64,000 nucleotides of DNA from Theodoxus fluviatilis (GCA_034096865.1 JAWQFJ010002873.1:47484-111483), one strand, 5' to 3'. Positions 12,970 to 27,445 are shown, counted from the first letter of the stretch. Made by a program: numbers and translations. The notes: generated by a model not told the origin, from the sequence alone.

Positions 12970-14362
12970 AGTGACTGAATCAGGTCACCAGAGAATGAGA
13001 CAAACATAGACAAGGAAGATTAAAGTGAAACTTTTCTTCTTTTTTTATACAGTGCCCACAGTCATGTGTCCTCCTGTATAACACAATGGCTGGTGAGCCT
13101 AAAAGACTTCAGTAGTGACTCAAAATTCAAGGCAAAATTCAAGCATACAAGCCTTGTTAAATGATTAGACAAAGTCAACAAGCAAATGGGAAAATGCTTT
13201 TTAACTCTCTGAGTGCCACAGTCCAAACATTCAGACAGAGATGGTGAACTGCCACAGTCTGAATATTTGGCCATTGGGCTGCAGCTATGTGTGTTAAACT
13301 TTCACTAATTCACTCTCTATTGGTTAAAACCTATAGATTTATATCGATCAAAGAGAGCTCAGCACACATCATAGCCAGTCTGCCGTCAATGCCTGTGCAC
13401 TGGGAGTGTGCTCTTTTTGGGGTTATCATGGTACTCGGAAGGTTAATAAATGAGCATTAACCCTTATCCTTGCATCACAATTGGGACAGTTAGGTCTCAC
13501 AGCACTACTTAAAAGCTACATTTCAAGGATGAGACACCAAACTTTTTCTGTTGCACATGCCCTTCTAACTATCACACACAGTACAGAAAAACCTATTCCC
13601 AAAACACTCGCAATTGAACAAAGAACAAATCCATGTCATCATTTTATGAAAATGTTCATGCTGAATATTTGGAAGGTACCTGTGAAATTCCCCCCCTTCA
13701 CTTGCAGCATATGTCAAAAGTAGCAGGCTTGGCCCAGTCACAACCTCACAGCATATGCCGTGACTACCTGAGTAAGGGTGAATCCAAGAGTGAGAAAACA
13801 CACCGAACTGGGCACAGAGACTTGGCACTGCATGTTCATCTCCACGGCAGAGGCAGGGCTCACAGCTGACAAGGGAGGGCGAAAAGCAAACATGGGTGGA
13901 TACCAGGTCCACAGCATGGGAAAAAAGGCATTGATAATCAGGTGAATCATTCCTTCCCTTTTTCAGCTATGGTGGTACCCCACACGATGACCTTGAGGTC
14001 TCTTACCACACAAAAACTTCCTGATTTCTAGATGAAAATCTGCTGTGTGGATGCTTTGAAAGTCACAGTTGTGAATAATCCCATGCAAAACAAAGATCAG
14101 AAATGGGGGTGGGGGTGGGGGGTGGAGGTGGGGGGGTGGGGGGGTGGGGGGGTGGAGGGGTGGGAGTAGGGGGAAGAGATTGAGATCTGTCTGGCATACA
14201 AAAAGCTGATTAAAAACATTTGATAAGGTACATAAAAAGTAGGAAAATAAAAGTGAAAACAAGCCATGACAAGCAATAATAATGAAAGAAATTGCCAGAG
14301 TATGGGAGGATGTTGATTAAAAATAAAATAAAATAAAAGTAAATGCATGAAAGATATGTGGG
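12970..14362. other. No gene recognised; includes a GGT-rich tract
   Basis: Nothing gene-like. A G-rich tract of GGGGTGG units lies at about 14106-14172 and is G-quadruplex prone. Overlapping open frames of about 115 (minus) and 78 (plus) codons at 13565-13912 have no domain and no splice support. Confidence 0.45.
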
Positions 14363-14547
14363 AGGATGGATGTATGGTGTTTTGCGGCCTATCAGCCTCT
14401 GTAGGCAATGTAAGGCCATTAAGCACGAAAATCTGTAGAACTGTTAGGAGTAAACGCTAATCAAGTCACGGTGTCCCTAGTTATTAGTCTCTTACGAATC
14501 GCGTAGGGTGGGTCAATTCTTACCCCGAACCCACTGGGGGATTCTGT
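14363..14547 (+). repeat. Dispersed repeat R170, copy a
   Basis: The unit starts near a GGATGGATG run, continues as TTTTGCGGCCTATCAGCC, TGTAAGGCCATTAAGCACG and CCCTAGTTATTAG, and ends at about CCCACTGGGGGATT. The same order of words is found at about 24716, 57616 (inverse), 59259 and 59691, with a 5' fragment at 37330. There is no coding capacity. The size and uniform ends suggest a SINE or the 3' end of a LINE; the family name is unknown to me. Confidence 0.85.
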
Positions 14548-15128
14548 ATGAGCACAAGCACACAAAAAATGTCATGAAGCTGTCTCTCACTTGGTATTTT
14601 TCTCTCTTTCAGTGACTTGAAATATTGTATCATTCACATCTATGCCTGTCAAGAGAGAAAAATAATGCCCTACTGTAGCTTTATTAGATATTTTCATAGG
14701 AACCACATGGGCTAATAGTGTCAAAGACATGTACTTCTTAATCTTTAAATATGTTTGCCACAGCTTACTTCAATGTGTGAATTTTTGGCAATTAAATAAT
14801 CTATACACAAACAAAAGGGAAGACAGGAAGCTAAGAGACACTGGGGTGACAGTAAAAGAGAATGACAAAAGACCACTAGAAGTTGAAACATAGGAAAGAA
14901 CAGAACCTCCCAGAAAGAAAAAAACAACAAACAAAAGCGGAGAATGAATTTGGTCACATGGTTTTGAAACATTCATTTCACATGCAATAAATCATCTTAA
15001 CCCTAACTCTACCCACTTTTGGGGGCACTCACTTTCAGATTCAGTGGGGCATCTCTGTGGGAGGAAATAGGATAGATGGTAGGCCTACAATAGCCGAAGC
15101 CATTACTCTCACATGTGCGCACACATAT

Positions 15129-15162
<34 letters not shown>

Positions 15163-16740
15163 GTCAGAAAAATGCCTACATTCTGCAGGATTGCTAGAGC
15201 ATCATTCCTCAAGTCCCCAAGGAATGGCACATCTGGAACAGACTATGGTACTCTGGTTCCTGCTGCCACAGAATTATTGATCCCCTCCCAGACTGCCACT
15301 CAGTCCTCTGGCATCAACATAACAGGTGGCACTCATGAATATCTACATGGTCTGCAAGGGCTGCTGGGAAACCATAAGCTATTGACACATGTACATATTC
15401 TGCCTGACTCCCTGTCAATGACAGGATGAGTGTTATGCAATGCTGTTGACAACACCATGTTAGCACCTCTGGGCAGAGAATACAGGCACTTGGCTTTGAT
15501 CATGACATATAGCAGTGAATTAGCTGAGCAAGAATATAGTTCACGACCACATGAGAGGAAACATCCGCAGAAGTGCTGACTAGGAAAAGCAATGTTAATA
15601 TATGAATTCTCATATTGTACCTCAAACATATATATGGGAATCAATAAGAGCATAAAATTGAGAAGAGGAGTCAATACAGGCATGCATGTAGGCATGAGCA
15701 AAAGTGAATATAATTCATTTGATTTTATTTTTTAATACTTACAAAAGAAAGTATGATGGCTATAATGCATTCAGAACCACAAACAAAACCTAGACACAGA
15801 CATTATTTCAAAACATCTTTCATTTAGAAACTGTCATGATATCTTTATGTTGATTCAAAAGGTCTGACATCCAAAGACAATATTACTATTTCATTTTAGC
15901 CATACATTCAATGAGACTATCTCAAAGGTAAACACTATGATCAAATGTTTACCCAACCAAAATTAAAACATTGGCCTCTTAAATTCTCCTCCCAATCTTT
16001 GCTGAAGAATATAACAAAAATACAATATGTTTACATATGAATTATTGTTAATACCATCTCCTTTTTTTCTCTGCAACTGAATACAAAGATTATCACTATA
16101 ATATCAGCCTCATTTCTATCCATTCCATGTCTTTTCCATAAACCAACAAAGTAAATAAAAATAAAAACAATTATTCTGGTTTGCATCCTTACTACCCTTC
16201 ATACTGTGCAACAGTCTGCTAGCTCTGTACAATATGGGACAATTATACATGGGTTTTTTTAACACTCAGACCTGGCACGACGTAGTTGTTAGTTTTTACA
16301 AACTAAAGAGAAAATGTATTTCATTTGAATAAAATAGCTATCCTCACTGTGCACAACTAAATGCATCATTACAGAAATAGAGCTTGCACTTGTAAGCCTT
16401 GTCTCAGTGTCTCAGTACATAACAGATCTGTAGAATTTGACAACTCTCCCTCTTGCTTGACAGCTATTCAGAAGCGAATCCTTCACAACTTTCAACTAAC
16501 TTACACAAGTAACTTCTCTTGCCGACGTAATTCTAAATGTCAGTAATAATCTGCTTTGCAAAAACTTTGTTCTGCAGACTTCAACTTCAGCAGAGATAAT
16601 GCATTAACAGCTGCGGTCAGATGTTAAGGATTGATCTCCTTAAGTTGGCACTCCATGACTTCTCATCCTATTCCTCAGCTCACTGAGTGGCCATTCTACA
16701 ATTTACACTTTTTCAGTCTCAAGGATATGACAAATAAATA
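14548..16740. other. No gene recognised
   Basis: About 2.2 kb of AT-rich DNA with one short (CA)n at 15131-15160. Nothing gene-like was seen on either strand. Confidence 0.5.
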
Positions 16741-16855
16741 GGTTGGCTTAGAAGAGTAGGAGGAGGGGCAAGGCGAGGTGGAGGGGCAGGAAAGGGAGGG
16801 GGGTGGGAGGTGGAGAAGAAAGAGAAGGCAGAAGACACTTTGGAGAAGTCATACA

Positions 16856-17093
16856 GGTGGAGGAGGAGGAGGAGGAGGAGGAGGAGGAGGAGGAGGAGGA
16901 GGAGGAGGAGGAGGAGGAGGAGGAGGAGGAGGAGGAGGAGGAGGAGGAGGAGGAGGAGGAAAAGGAGGAGGAGGAGGAAAAGGAGGAGGAGGAAAAGGAG
17001 GAGGAGGAGGAGGAGGAGGAAAAGGAGGAGGAGATGGAGGAGGAGGAGATGGAGGAGGAGGAGGAGGAGATGGAGGAGGAGATGGAGGAGGAG
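16856..17093. repeat. (GGA)n trinucleotide repeat
   Basis: About 240 bp of GGA with AAA interruptions towards the right and GAT interruptions at the right edge. It gives poly-Glu, poly-Arg, poly-Gly, poly-Ser and poly-Pro translations in different frames, none of which is a gene. Confidence 0.97.
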
Positions 17094-17201
17094 ACCGGCA
17101 AAACACTGAAGGTCGTAACTTTTACCGTCGATGGAAACAATGCGTGTCTTCTGCGCATGCGTGCAGACCTAATTACCAGCCGGATACAAGGGGGAACTTG
17201 T

Positions 17202-17351
<150 letters not shown>

Positions 17352-19915
17352 GGGGAAGAAGACGTGTGTTGCAGCTGCAGAGTTTATGGCCCGTTTCTCT
17401 ATATGTTCGTTCGTTTGTTTGTTTGCTTGATTACTGAGCTAGGGAAGAAAATGAAAACACTTGACGAATACGAATGACATTAGAAGTGCACATTATCCCC
17501 TAAAGGTTTGTTCAGCTGAGCTTGAGACTTTAATTTTTAGGCTGCCTTAAATCTCCCTATGCACACCGCTCCAGATCTAAAAAGCTCATAAGTAAGCTGT
17601 TCCCCAATTGTGCCGGCAAATACTGATGGTTTTCTAACATAGGGACAAGCCAGTGCTAAATCAACTGAGGCTCACACAATGACACAATGACCTTAAACCG
17701 CAGTGCAGTATATCATACATGTAAGCTTCCCCTCTCCATACCCATCTCTTTGGCATTGCACATTGCAGAAAGCTGTCTATGGGTAACAGATGCAGACCTC
17801 AAGAAGTTGTAGGTCAAAAAGCTTAATGCTCATTGTAGGGGTATTAAGCAGTATCAAAATCCAACTATTCTCACCCTGATAGTTTTGTTTAATCAGTGAT
17901 GACCATCCATGTCCAAAATGTCATCTTCTTATAAACTTGACAGGCGTCCATGTTACCTTCCTTCATGTCAGTGACTTTTATCTTTAAAATCTGCTGCACT
18001 TACAGGTAAATTACAGTAATTGAAGTAATCATCATCATAATTAACATATGCTTATGACATTATCACCTAGTTAAAACACACAGCAACTTCAACCAAATTT
18101 ACTTGAAAAGAAAACATAATCCAAAACCTGAGTTTCTCCTTGCAATGTTCTCAAATCAGAGGATGTTGAGTTATCATGGACGAATAATGTCACTAGAGTC
18201 TTGGTTACAACCACCAGCTATCTGAGTTCATGCGTCACAACAAATAGGCTGACGATGCATAGATAAATCTATTAAATTTATAATCACCATTCATTAAACA
18301 AAAATGTGAACGCCAACGGCAACATTTACAACCTAGCAGTAGCACTAGCACGGCCATCGCGACATAATTTACATGAAAATGCTGCTACATTATTACAGTA
18401 TCTGTCCCACTGCTGCTGAATTTTATGGTAACAACAATACCACAAACGTCCCATTCAATGCACGTACCTGCTAACAAAGCTAAAATAATGCTTTTTTGCA
18501 CGCCTACACTACAGCCAGGGTCCCTGGGATTGAATGCGAAAGTTATCTATTACTCTGATTGCAGATGGCATTCAGTCAGCTGATGAAAGCCGGGCTGCAT
18601 AGTTGAGCGAAACTAAGACAATTAGTTTGTGCAAGCTCCACTAGAAGGCCTTGCAACTATCTTCTTTCTTTTTTTAGCTCACGGCTTATGTTTTTATTTA
18701 ATGGAAATGTCACTGGTGTCCTCGCATACTTCACGGACGACAACTCTGTCGACAGGTGCCCAAGAGAACGGAGATCAAAAGACCAAACAACTCATGGGAA
18801 GTTAAAGTGTTCTTGGCTGATACTTAGGGAGAGATGTGGAGGATATATTCGAACTGAGATTTGTGATTACAGACAAGCACCCAATAAATCACACGTGCAT
18901 TCGGCAATCTGCGAACCGATTCCAAATAAGTCGACCGCATCATGTGACCCAACAGTTACAGACAGCATAATAAACCTGAATCATACGCTCACAAGAAACC
19001 CCAAGCTATTTCTTTTCACAAAGGATTATACGTCAAATTCAGAGGATGCCGCCTACTTTATGGTTCTGTTCTACGGTTTGCTGTGGAACACATCCCTTTG
19101 ATGTCATCATGGATTTGTAATAAAAATACGGTCAATCTTAGAGGCCAATCGATTCTCTTGCTGCTTATCTGCCAAGCAGAACCAAGGTAGAACCAGATAG
19201 TTTTGAAGACTCAGAGAGCCCAGTTCCTTTAAAGAGTGCTTCAGCGATACACGACAACATGAATCTCACCTTCCAGAGAAGTAAACAGTGATCAGCTCAT
19301 CACAGAATCGTCAGTTTTAGGATGGACGAGAGCGTCCCCAGTCGCGGGAAGCCATACTTCGTCTGCTCTCGCAGGAAATAAATTTGTGACGTCAGAGAGC
19401 CTCTGAATTATCTCCCCTTTATTTGAAGCCGCACGATTGAAAAGTAAAGGATGTGTCAGCCGAATATGAGTCACTCGGTGACGATTGAAAAGATAACTAG
19501 TTTCTGTATTCAACTACAGAGAAACTGGCAAAGAAAGCAACAAAGAACGCCGACGCATTGCAGGAGAAATGAATGGACTTGTTTGAATAGAGGGACGTAG
19601 GGGGTCATGTGCAGTTGTAGATGGGCTGCTGGTGGCGAGATCTTTTTTTCCGTTTCTTTGCCCACAATCAACTATAGTGATTATTCTGGCAAGTTTTCCC
19701 TGGCGTTATTCTTACACCTGGGTGGGGAGATCTTCCTTGCAGTTTGTGAGCATATTGTTATAAACATGCCGAACCTGTTGGTTAAACGGGATAAACGACA
19801 CGTTGTCGGGCTAAGACATGCCTCCACGGAAGAATACAGTTATTAAAACAAGACTTCAGCATTAGCAAACGCGACACCAGCAGCAGCACCACATCAAAGA
19901 CCTATATTATCCTTG
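17352..19915. other. No gene recognised
   Basis: About 2.5 kb of unassigned DNA. The longest unique open frame is 18688-19101 (plus, 137 codons). It has no domain, no signal peptide, and no codon or splice signal that I trust, so it is not called. CpGs are more frequent at 18300-18600 and 19280-19560 than in the surroundings. Confidence 0.4.
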
Positions 19916-19919
19916 ACCA

Positions 19920-20045
19920 CATACTGTGGTGGATATCACAGGCTTGCGTCATTGGGCAAGGTGCTTAACCTACATTGCCTCACCCACCGAGGAGAAAAAC
20001 CGGTGGTGGTGGTGGCAATGGTGGTGGTGATGATGATGTGCGTGG
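19920..20045 (+). repeat. Possible SINE-like relic with GGT/GAT tail
   Basis: Words such as GTCATTGGGCAAGGTGC and TTAACCTACATTGCCTCA, followed by a (GGT)n/(GAT)n tail, resemble short dispersed repeats that end in simple-sequence tails. Only one copy lies in the window, so this rests on general resemblance and the tail. Confidence 0.3.
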
Positions 20046-20744
20046 GTATGTGTGTGCCTCATATCACCGTGACTGGAGCAGTGCTAATCTAGGTAGACAG
20101 TTTCTTGTGTCTTTGGAATTGTCTTGCGGACAAGAACTTAATAAAATGCAAGACGACTGGTGGACTTCAGAGGAAGAGCTTCCCGTGTTCAAGTGTTTCG
20201 GCCCTGTGTTCCTGACACTCTCGAGGGGAGCCGTCAGTTGTCAACAGTGACCAGGCACACTGTGTGGTGGTAGGCCTCGCCGATAGGCTGGGGATGTCAT
20301 AAGTAGGGGGCTCGTTTGCCTTTGCTTGTAGACTCCCACGTTCTACGGACTGTCCCCTGGGTGCCCTTTGGTGTGCCACTTGGTGTCGCTCTTCAGCCAA
20401 CTCCAGCAGGATGCCTTCTCTGCCGCTTCAGCCATGGCCTTCAGGAAATTCAGTGTCTTAAATTAAGGGAGACATGCTGCCTGCAGACCTTGTGAGCAGA
20501 GCAACCAATGAAATCTCTCGCATCTGTCTCGGATGCGAGTACCATGGCCCTGAATTCACGTGCAGCTAAGCGCTTGGCGGGTGGCTAATACTTAGCAAAA
20601 TGTAGTCTCCTGATGAGTTGAAATGGTTACTGGGCTCTGCACATTGTAGACTGGTGGTGAAATTCCACAAAACGAATTTCCCTCTGAGAACAAAAGTAAG
20701 ATTGTTGACGTTTGTGTTATTGCCATTATTAATAACTTGTCACT

Positions 20745-21060
20745 TGAAGAGATACATTTCCATCTTAATTTCTAAGGCCAGTAGCTTCTTCAGGAGACTC
20801 ACTTCTGGAGTGTGGGGAGAGTAGAGATGGTTCTTAGAAGTGAAAATTGCTGTGCAGAGCTGCGATGCTCGCATCCTTGCTATATGGAGTAGAGACCTGT
20901 CACAGGTGAACTCCTTGGCAGCCTCAACAGTTCCACCTCAGATGTCTAGACAAGTGTCAAATAACGAACATCTTGAGAAGATTGGGACTGTCAGAATTTG
21001 AAGCACTGTCATGAAACATCACATTTCTTGGCAGTGGGGGTGGGGCTAGAGGCTCCATCA
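20745..21060 (+). pseudogene. Decayed LINE reverse transcriptase (C-terminal part)
   Basis: Conceptual translation with shifts gives SKASSFFRRLTSGVWGE at about 20770-20822 and then, from about 20872, AMLASLLYGVETC followed by a stop and QFHLRCLDK...NILRR..L. The LLYG.ETW ... FH.RCLR.I order is the well-known thumb/connection region of non-LTR reverse transcriptases. In-frame stops and at least one frameshift mark it as dead. The catalytic YADD block is not visible upstream, so the copy is 5'-truncated or eroded. Confidence 0.75.
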
Positions 21061-21129
21061 ACCACTACAGAGACTGGAGCATCCCTACAGCCGACAAAAA
21101 CAACTGGCCACCTGGTGCAGTTACTAGAA

Positions 21130-22630
21130 AGCTGAAATCTGTAAGTTACTGGAAAGCAGAAATTTGTTAGTTACTGGAAAGCAGTAATTTGGAAATCAAA
21201 TGCTTCTGAGATCAATGTTTGCTTGTTCTTGGCAACAACAGATGCCTGAAGAAAAAAAAAGTAAAAAAAAAACAACCCTGAGCAGCACCATGTTTGTGAA
21301 TGATATAAAGTTTGTTTGAGCTGCTGTCTCTTCCTAAGCACTACCGATGTTGAAATGGACAGACTAGCATGGAATGTGTCAGTGTATGTTATATGTGAAA
21401 TGTACACGTGTGCACGTGTCTACATGTATGTGTGCATCTCTGTATGTAGTTTGTGTGCATGTGTGTGAATGTGTGAAGTGTAAATGTTCAAGTCACAGTG
21501 TGCACTGGTCCTTTAGTTGGTGCATTTTGGACTTGCATCTTCAGAGGAATCCATACTGGAAAGGGGTTCAGTGCACTGAGAATAAAAAGAAAAGTACAGC
21601 ATCTTACTGCTGAATCCAACAATAAGATAGATACATTTGGCACTGAAACATCAGCGGTGGCAGTTCACATGGTGAGGCTGTGAATTTGCTGTGGTCAAAC
21701 AATGACAGTCATAACTCTTCTGCTCAATGAAAAAGATTGAACACCTCATATCAAACTTCCATTTTATTATCACATATTTTAAGTGCAGTAAGCACAAGCT
21801 ATGCAATCAAAAGCATTTTTCTGATGCATTTGACTAACTCTGCTTATGAAACTGTATCGAACAACTCACATAACCTGAAAATCATCCATGCTAATGCAAT
21901 TTCATCTGACCAGTTAACCACTGAATGGGAAATGCTGCAATGACTTGGTTCAACTAGAAGAGCGGTTGGATTCCTGTGAGTAACCACATTGTGACTATGG
22001 CCTGTCCCTGACTGTGGTCCAGCTGTCCTTTCAAGTGTTCTAAATAAAGTGGTGTAAATGATCGGAAACCACAAAACCACTGTCCTGAGAAGCCACAACT
22101 TCTTTCATAAGTTTGTCCAAAACTTCCTGATCTGAAGCTGTCAAATGCACCACCTAAACTATTAGTTTCAGGAAGACATCCACAATAATTAGAAATGTTA
22201 CAGTCATTTGAGCCAGAGTTAATCACATATCAAATGTTTTTGGAGGGGGGTGGGTGGGGGGGAACCCTTCCACTGTTCTTCAAATTGTATGGGAAAACGA
22301 TTTTTAAAAGCTAATGTCAAGAAGAGAATCGATGGCTTCTCCATTTGAGCAGGACCCGCAGACTGCGAACACACTGTAGAAAGAATTCCGTTTCATGATG
22401 AAATAAGTTCTAGCATTCCCATGAACTTTTCTTCAAGTCATCCCCACTCCGAATCACAGGTTATGCCGCTTATCAGCATGGATGAGACATCTATTGCAAC
22501 ACGAAGAAGCCAGCGTAGCTTGCTAGTCACACCTTGCTCTGTCCGTCTGTGTGCAAGTGGGTTGGGCACCATTTCTATCCATCCAGCCCACCATGCATTA
22601 TTTTTGGCACAGTTGTATGAATAGGATGGG
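21130..22630. other. No gene recognised
   Basis: AT-rich DNA without recognisable exons. It includes a direct doubling of the word TACTGGAAAGCAG at about 21150-21185 and a small G-run at 22240-22262. Confidence 0.45.
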
Positions 22631-22631
22631 T

Positions 22632-22746
22632 GATGGATGATGGATGGATGGATGGATGGATGGATGGATGGATGGATGGATGGATGGATGGATGGATGGA
22701 TGGATGGATGGATGGATGGATGGATGGATGGATGGATGGAAGGATT
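22632..22746. repeat. (GGAT)n microsatellite
   Basis: About 27 GGAT units. On the minus strand this reads Ile-His-Pro-Ser, a composition artefact. GGAT-type tails also adjoin LINE and R170 copies elsewhere in the window, so this array may have grown from a retroposon tail. Confidence 0.97.
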
Positions 22747-24712
22747 TGAAGGATGAATTTGATGGATGGGTAGGTGGGTGGACATTTTGGATGGTGCAAG
22801 GACAACTGGTGAAGCAAAACATAGAATGCATACATGCAACTGAACAATTAAAAAATGCCCAAATCAGAATTAAAGAAAGCAACCAAATATTATGTGACAT
22901 TAACATAACTGGCAATAGGTCAAGCAATCAAATCACTCAAAATCAAATGACAACTGGTTTTTCCAGACATCATTCATACCTAATATTTGCTCCTCTCATA
23001 TAATGTTTGATAAGGTTACAGGAAAAACTCAAGCACAAGGATTTTGGCAGAGCTAGCTTTCGTGGTTATTTCTCCCTTGAAGAAAGCAGATAAACCATGT
23101 CCACTTTACTGCCTGTTGCTGATCCAGTGAATCTTCACAGTGACAGAGGAAAAAACTATCACATTGGACTACTAAAAATGCAGTTGCTACACATGCACAC
23201 CAAAACTGGCAGTATGAAGTAGATCCATTACAGCTGGATAAGATCTCTTCCACTTTCCTGTAAGCCAAAACTGAGCATGACTCAATATTCATCATGCTTT
23301 ACTGCCCTCAATATGAATCATTTCTTTGAGAACAAGTACCCATGAGCTTAGGAACTTGGATGCCAAGACTTATTTCCTAGAGATTAGTTTTGGAATTAAA
23401 ACTTTGAGATTTACACAAGAATTTCAGCAGCCAAATTTACTAAATGAACTGAACTTCAAATAATATGGCAATGAAAGAGGAGGTGGTTGGTGGACATTGC
23501 TGCCTACTAGCTTCATCAAATAAAGATAAAACATTCCCCTAGATGCTGAGCTTTCAACAGAGAACAGTAACAAGTCTGTTTTGGTCTGCCAGTGCATGTA
23601 TAGGCTTGGATGCAGAAAATCATCTGGATTGGTGAAACTCATCACAAGAACCATGCCATCACAAAATGCAACATTGTGGTGGTTTAGAAAGTAATTGTGT
23701 CCCACCAACTTCATGTTTGCTTGACTAAAAATGGACAATACTGCCAGTCACATGGAGCCCTTTTGTCTCTATTACTAAAATTTACAAAGATGCCACATTC
23801 ATTTCAATGTGCCTTCTAAGGATTTGTTTCCCTTGGCCATGTGGCCAAGCAAAATTAACATTGGGGCTCTCCTTGCAAGTAGGCCAGCTCATTATACCCT
23901 TGTGGACAGTCTTTTCTTGGCCAAAAAGTTTAAAACAAAACGAATGAGAATTAAACTAAGCACCTACAGTCAACAATGCACTGCCACACAGGAAATTTGC
24001 ACCAAACGGCATTCATGGAAAAAAAAGAAAAATATTATTCATACCTTTCACAGACCTAAGCTTCTGAAGCAGCTTGAGTTACCTCCCTTGACTTTATCTA
24101 AACAAGCCAGAAACTGCTTCACTTGTATTTATCAAATCTGAACTCCAGCAACCAAGCATTCATTTTTCTGTGATAAGCATTTACATTTTGAAATCACAAT
24201 TTTAACAGAGATGTTACTCCCAAGACAGGACAGATGATGTCTCTGGTACACAGGCCCATGCTGAACAGACAGCCATGTTTGTGACCCTGCAACCACAAAT
24301 TCCAGAGCTCAATACCTTTTGGTAATTTCAAGTTACGCATCTGTGCAAACAGATGAGCAAACAAGCTTTTTAACAGTGTGAGAATGATCAAATTTGCGAT
24401 TAATAACAAAAATGCTATGCATATTCAAAGACCTGTATACATGTGCCTGGCATTTCCAGAATAATGTAGATGAATACAGAAATCGAACAGGATTTGCATA
24501 TGGAAATGCCATTTCTGAAGGTATGTTTTATGGTATGCATACAGATACCAGCCAGTAAAATTCACTGATTTTGAAGCAAGGAGGGATTCCTGGTTATTTC
24601 TATGATGCACCCAACCAGATTTCACACTATTCTAAGGACATTTTGTCATCTTTTTTCATGATTACATACATTTAGGGTATGCATTTCTTTTAAAGGCAAG
24701 TACTTATTATAG
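22747..24712. other. No gene recognised
   Basis: About 2 kb of AT-rich DNA with no open frame over about 110 codons and no domain on either strand. Confidence 0.5.
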
Positions 24713-24868
24713 ATATGATGGTCAGCCTCTGTAGGCTATGTAAGGCAATTAATCACAACAAAAATAGAAGAGCTGGTTAGAAGAGCAAATCAAGTCAAAT
24801 TTCCTCATCATTCAACCCTTATGAAATGCAGTGGGTTTATTTTTACCCCCAACCCACAAGGGGGATTG
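24713..24868 (+). repeat. Dispersed repeat R170, copy b (diverged)
   Basis: Carries GGTCAGCCTCTGTAGGCTAT, GTAAGGCAATTAATCAC and, at the end, ACCCCCAACCCACAAGGGGG in the order seen in the other copies. The middle part is the most diverged. Non-coding. Confidence 0.75.
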
Positions 24869-27445
24869 TAGACTTGATGATGTAGGAGCCAAAAGGCAAC
24901 TACCTTGAATTCTACAATTCAACTACCATTCACCTTTGCCATTTTCTCAACATGACCAAGGCAAGAAGAGAGTGATTTTGTGATGCAGGGTCCCTACTGT
25001 CTGCCCTGCCTGTCGTGCCTCAAGGACTGCCTTTCCAACACCCATTCTAGTCACAGAGAAAGCTGCAGACAGATTGGGACACAACCGCCCTGCCCTCCAG
25101 GTCATGCTTCCGTTGCATGAGGAGTGATTCCTCATCACTCACATAAAAATGCATGAACTACTCAAAAAAGCCAAAGACCACTTGTTAAAAACTGAATGAA
25201 AACAACCCTTGTAAATGATTTCACATTCTGTTATTTTAATACAATTTCTTATGCATATGAACTCAAGGTATTTCAGAAAACAAACCTACTGGTCTTGTTT
25301 TCTGGTTCCTTGGAACAGACATGGTACCCCAAGTTTGCAGAAATCAAAGAAAACAGAATACAGACATGTTGTTTGACATAGAAAGCTTATATTGGATTAA
25401 AAACTATCATACTGAAGACAATTCAAGCTAATGCAAAAGAAATCTCTCAGTCTAGATCAATTGGTTTTTTTTAAAAAGAGTCAACAGAGCCAATCCAAAG
25501 TAAGACATACAAAGGAGGAAGCACCAGAGCGTATTAGGTATAAAGAAGAATAAGAGCCAACATCACAACAGATCAACAAAAAGCATCAAAAAGACCATCC
25601 ATCAAATCCAGGCTGCCTGCATCCATTTGGTACACCCTTCCAATTCATTTGCAAAGATTGGAACATAGATCTATCCAAACACATCATATGATAATCAGGA
25701 TTAATGACAAGAAATGTGCCTTATAACATTAACACTTGAAATTTCTTTGAATTAGTAATTATCCCTAAACCAAATGAGACATATCTGTCAGTTTTATTAT
25801 GGGCTATGCGGCCAATCGGAAGTTTTCTACAGAACAACTTTGGGATGTGCACCTGGATTTGATCAATCTTGTTCAAACCTCCATCCACACAAACAACAGG
25901 AGATGTGCCCATTTGGAAAAGGAAATTAATTTTCTATATTTTCAAAACAAACAAAAGGTTACTTGCAAGAACCAATGGCTTTCAATTCATACTGGTTGAT
26001 ATGCAGGCAAAATGTACTGAGGCGCAAGGGTGGTTTGAAAGATTAAAAAACCAATAACTACTTCATCATACAGTGTTCCAGACACAGTTGTGTAAATGCA
26101 CTATGGTCAGAAAAACTTTGCACCCTCAAATTTTCAAGAGTCAGCTTTTTGCATCAGTCTTCTCCTTCCATCTGCCTTCCACCATGAGAAGAAAGAAAGT
26201 ACAGGGAAAAGGTACCAGAAACAAACTCTAAGGAAAAAGGTAAAAGGAGTAAAAAGGAGGGGGGGGGGGGGGGGGGGGGAAACCAGACCCCCAAGATAGA
26301 TATATCCAGATTTCACAAAAACAAAACTGGAATACCATTTCACTCAGTTTCTCAGAATGATAGTTCCTTTGCATTTATAGCTGGAAAGTTGAAAGTTTCA
26401 GAAATCTGAGTTTTCTGAAGCAGAACTTATTATGTAACACTGAAACATAAATTGGACGATCACCAATACTCAAATAAACATTCATGCTTCCTTTAAAACT
26501 TCTAGTGCACAAAAGTTCTGGTGTCATTTTCAGGACTTTCCGGTGCACAAATTACATTGAGTATTCATAACAATGAGCTGAAGAATACAAAAAAAGGTAC
26601 TGCTGATGGCAGAAAAATATCTACTGGAACAATGTTTTAAAAATAAACCCATCTCCTAAGCTGCTTTTTGTTACTTTTCCTCTGATACTCTACTATTCTG
26701 ATACAATACTACTTTCCCCATGGATACAATTTTATTAAAGCTATTTTTAGAATTTCTTTTCCTGTTATCTATTTCTTGTTACTTTACTTCCATGTTACTT
26801 TACTTTTCCCACTTCATTTCTTGCTGTTTTCTTTGAGAGTTCCCTGTCCACCAACCTAGAGCAGTTGGGCAGAAGGAGAGTCTGTCTGGGGCAATTCAAA
26901 CACAGCCAAACTTCCACAGAGAACAGACAAGAAAACATTAGATGTCCAGATGCAAAAAGCACAGACTGAGACATCTCTACTATTTGTCTGATTGCATGAC
27001 TTACATTCACATCAGACAAGACCAGCCAATCTGCACTGTTCACCCTACATCATCAACACTGACACCCAATAACTGAAGCATGGGGGGGGAGAAAAGGCAG
27101 TCAAGTCATCCCACACAGGGCCTGAACCACAGCCCTGAATCAGTCTCTCCTCAGTCTTCCATCCGTATTATTAAATCTTTATCTGCATTGCTTTTACCAC
27201 AAAGCATGAACACATACCTCTCTAGGTATTCCTTTTACAAACTAAAACTTGGAGATGAACATTCAATACCAAAAAATAAACTTAAAAAAACAACACACAC
27301 ACACAAAGAAAGAGTACAGAACAGTCAGTGATCAGTGCTCACAACAACATCAAAATGGAAAATATGGAAAATAAGGAATTCAGCTGAAGGAAGTGGGATC
27401 TACACGCATGACTGCCAGGCTGCCTGGGACTCCAAGTCAGCCCCT
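24869..27445. other. No gene recognised; contains a 21-G run
   Basis: AT-rich DNA without recognisable exons. A homopolymer run of 21 G lies at 26259-26279 within an otherwise AG-rich stretch; its length should be treated with caution as a sequencing or assembly weak point. Confidence 0.45.

Noticed and set aside
18688..19101. 137-codon plus-strand frame with several Cys
   Set aside because: The longest unique frame in the left half, but no recognisable domain, no signal peptide or transmembrane pattern, ordinary AT-rich composition and no neighbouring exon. A homologue search would reopen it.
22424..22927. Ile-His-Pro-Ser repeat proteins on the minus strand
   Set aside because: Translation of (GGAT)n.
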